From: Basfia succiniciproducens
Lineage (GTDB): Bacteria > Pseudomonadota > Gammaproteobacteria > Enterobacterales > Pasteurellaceae
NCBI RefSeq assembly: GCF_011455875.1
Contig: NZ_CP015031.1
Location: forward strand, 1,655,405 to 1,719,404
DNA length: 64,000 nucleotides
Direction of reading: 5' to 3'
Numbering within the stretch: position 1 is the stretch's first letter; each line of letters opens with the position of its first letter. The position numbers were made by a program, and so were the translations under genes. Below, in pieces: positions 62,988 to 64,000 of the stretch. The notes below the pieces were generated by a model. The model was not told the DNA's origin and ran no database searches. It saw only the letters and a list, made by a program, of their open reading frames with translations.

Positions 62988-63941
62988 GTGAACATAGAAA
63001 GCCAATCGTCAGTTTCAGAGAAATTCAGCCCGTTTTTGACATTTACCCGTAAACAATGGGCGGAATTGCGGAAATCCGTGCCTTTAAAACTGACAGAACA
63101 AGATTTAAAGCCTTTACTCGGTTTTAACGAAGAATTATCGTTGGAAGAAGTCAGCACCATTTACCTGCCTCTTGCGCGTTTAATTAATTATTATATTGAA
63201 GAAAATTTACGTCGCCAGACCGTAATGAACCGTTTTCTCGGCAATACCAACGCCAATGTACCTTATATTATCAGTATTGCCGGCAGCGTTTCGGTCGGGA
63301 AAAGCACTTCCGCGCGTATTTTGCAGTCTTTACTGTCTAACTGGCCTGAAAATCGCAAAGTGGATTTGATTACTACCGACGGTTTTCTCTATCCTTTAGA
63401 AAAATTAAAAAAAGAAAATTTATTGCATAAAAAAGGCTTCCCCGTTTCTTACGATACGCCCAAATTAATCAAATTTCTGGCGGACGTAAAATCCGGCAAA
63501 CCGAACGTGTCGGCGCCGATTTATTCGCATTTGACCTATGATATTATCCCCAATAAATTTAACAAGGTAGATCGCCCGGATATTCTTATATTGGAAGGTT
63601 TAAACGTATTACAAACCGGTTCGCGCAAAGCGGAACAGACTTTTGTCTCCGATTTTGTTGATTTTTCCGTTTATGTGGACGCCGATGAAGCCTTATTAAA
63701 GGAATGGTATATTCGCCGCTTTTTGAAATTCCGTGAAAGCGCGTTTACCGATCCGAATTCCTATTTTAAAGATTATGCGAAACTCTCTAAAGAAGAAGCG
63801 GTTGAAACCGCCGCCAATATTTGGAATACCATTAACGGCTTAAATTTACGGCAAAATATTTTGCCGACCCGTGAACGGGCAAATTTAATCTTGCGTAAAG
63901 GCGCCGATCATGCGGTGCAAGAAGTGAAGTTGCGCAAATAA
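62988..63941 (+). CDS. coaA: Pantothenate kinase (type I)
   Basis: A 317-residue kinase (E. coli CoaA is 316) that phosphorylates pantothenate in the first committed step of coenzyme A synthesis, feedback-inhibited by CoA. The P-loop is [12 protein letters not shown] (about 93-105), followed by [10 protein letters not shown] (about 124-133) and [10 protein letters not shown]. It begins with GTG at 62988; the nearby ATG at 62981 is out of frame. Placed next to the tRNA-tuf unit as in E. coli. Confidence 0.97.
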   Translation: MNIESQSSVSEKFSPFLTFTRKQWAELRKSVPLKLTEQDLKPLLGFNEELSLEEVSTIYLPLARLINYYIEENLRRQTVMNRFLGNTNANVPYIISIAGSVSVGKSTSARILQSLLSNWPENRKVDLITTDGFLYPLEKLKKENLLHKKGFPVSYDTPKLIKFLADVKSGKPNVSAPIYSHLTYDIIPNKFNKVDRPDILILEGLNVLQTGSRKAEQTFVSDFVDFSVYVDADEALLKEWYIRRFLKFRESAFTDPNSYFKDYAKLSKEEAVETAANIWNTINGLNLRQNILPTRERANLILRKGADHAVQEVKLRK

Positions 63942-63955
63942 ATCATCAAATAGCA

Positions 63956-63986
63956 AAAAGGCATGGTCAATAAAACTATGCCTTTT
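63956..63986 (+). terminator. Terminator after coaA
   Basis: AAAAGGCAT and ATGCCTTTT form a 9-bp stem across a 13-base loop, followed by a T-rich stretch at the right edge. Confidence 0.82.
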
Positions 63987-64000
63987 CTTTTACAAAAAGA

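Overview
The window is a chromosomal segment from a member of the Pasteurellaceae. The best evidence is the Haemophilus-type DNA uptake signal AAGTGCGGT, of which about 32 exact copies can be counted by eye. Supporting evidence is the gamma-proteobacterial gene order (pepD/gpt divergent pair, fruBKA, glpE-glpG-glpR, coaA next to Thr-Tyr-Gly-Thr tRNAs and tuf). The species cannot be named from sequence alone; a Basfia/Mannheimia succiniciproducens or Aggregatibacter-like organism would fit.

Layout. 1-14.9 kb: pirin end with a divergent LysR gene, aldehyde dehydrogenase with an AraC regulator, a LysR/exported-hydrolase divergent pair, an acetyltransferase and a small exported cyclophilin-like protein, then an uncharacterised cluster (HXXEE membrane protein, two esterase-like hydrolases, an ATP-grasp enzyme), an MBL hydrolase, pepD and gpt. 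14.9-52.6 kb: a long accessory region packed with flavin, NAD(P)H and thiol enzymes (two nitroreductases, two Old Yellow Enzymes, two flavin reductases, two quinone reductases, aldo/keto reductase, two SDRs, GST, Ohr, ferritin-like protein, many alpha/beta hydrolases). It holds six LysR genes, one AraC gene and one MarR gene, several decayed genes, and three AT-rich inserts of unknown or defence-like type (membrane protein plus MBL protein; SEC-C nuclease; orphan at 36.8 kb). 52.7-64 kb: ordinary core genome (yebE-like, fruAKB, lipoprotein, glpE/glpG/glpR, tuf, four tRNAs, coaA).

The accessory region has its own history. Haemophilus-type uptake signals become rare there (7 in about 36 kb, against about one per 1.2 kb on either side). 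In their place are Actinobacillus-type signals (ACAAGCGGT) and, strikingly, Neisseriaceae uptake sequences in several dialects: a perfect inverted pair of AGGCAGCCTGAA, a perfect inverted pair plus a third copy of TGCCTGTCTGAA, GCCGTCTGAA inside two genes, and many near matches forming terminators. This points to piecemeal import of detoxification modules by natural transformation from other naturally competent oral or mucosal bacteria.

Functionally, most accessory modules look like LysR/AraC/MarR-controlled responses to quinones, aldehydes, nitro compounds and peroxides. Three promoters (nitroreductase, a broken aldo/keto reductase, an Old Yellow Enzyme) share one conserved upstream element, so they were probably a small regulon, perhaps under the LysR protein divergent from the nitroreductase.
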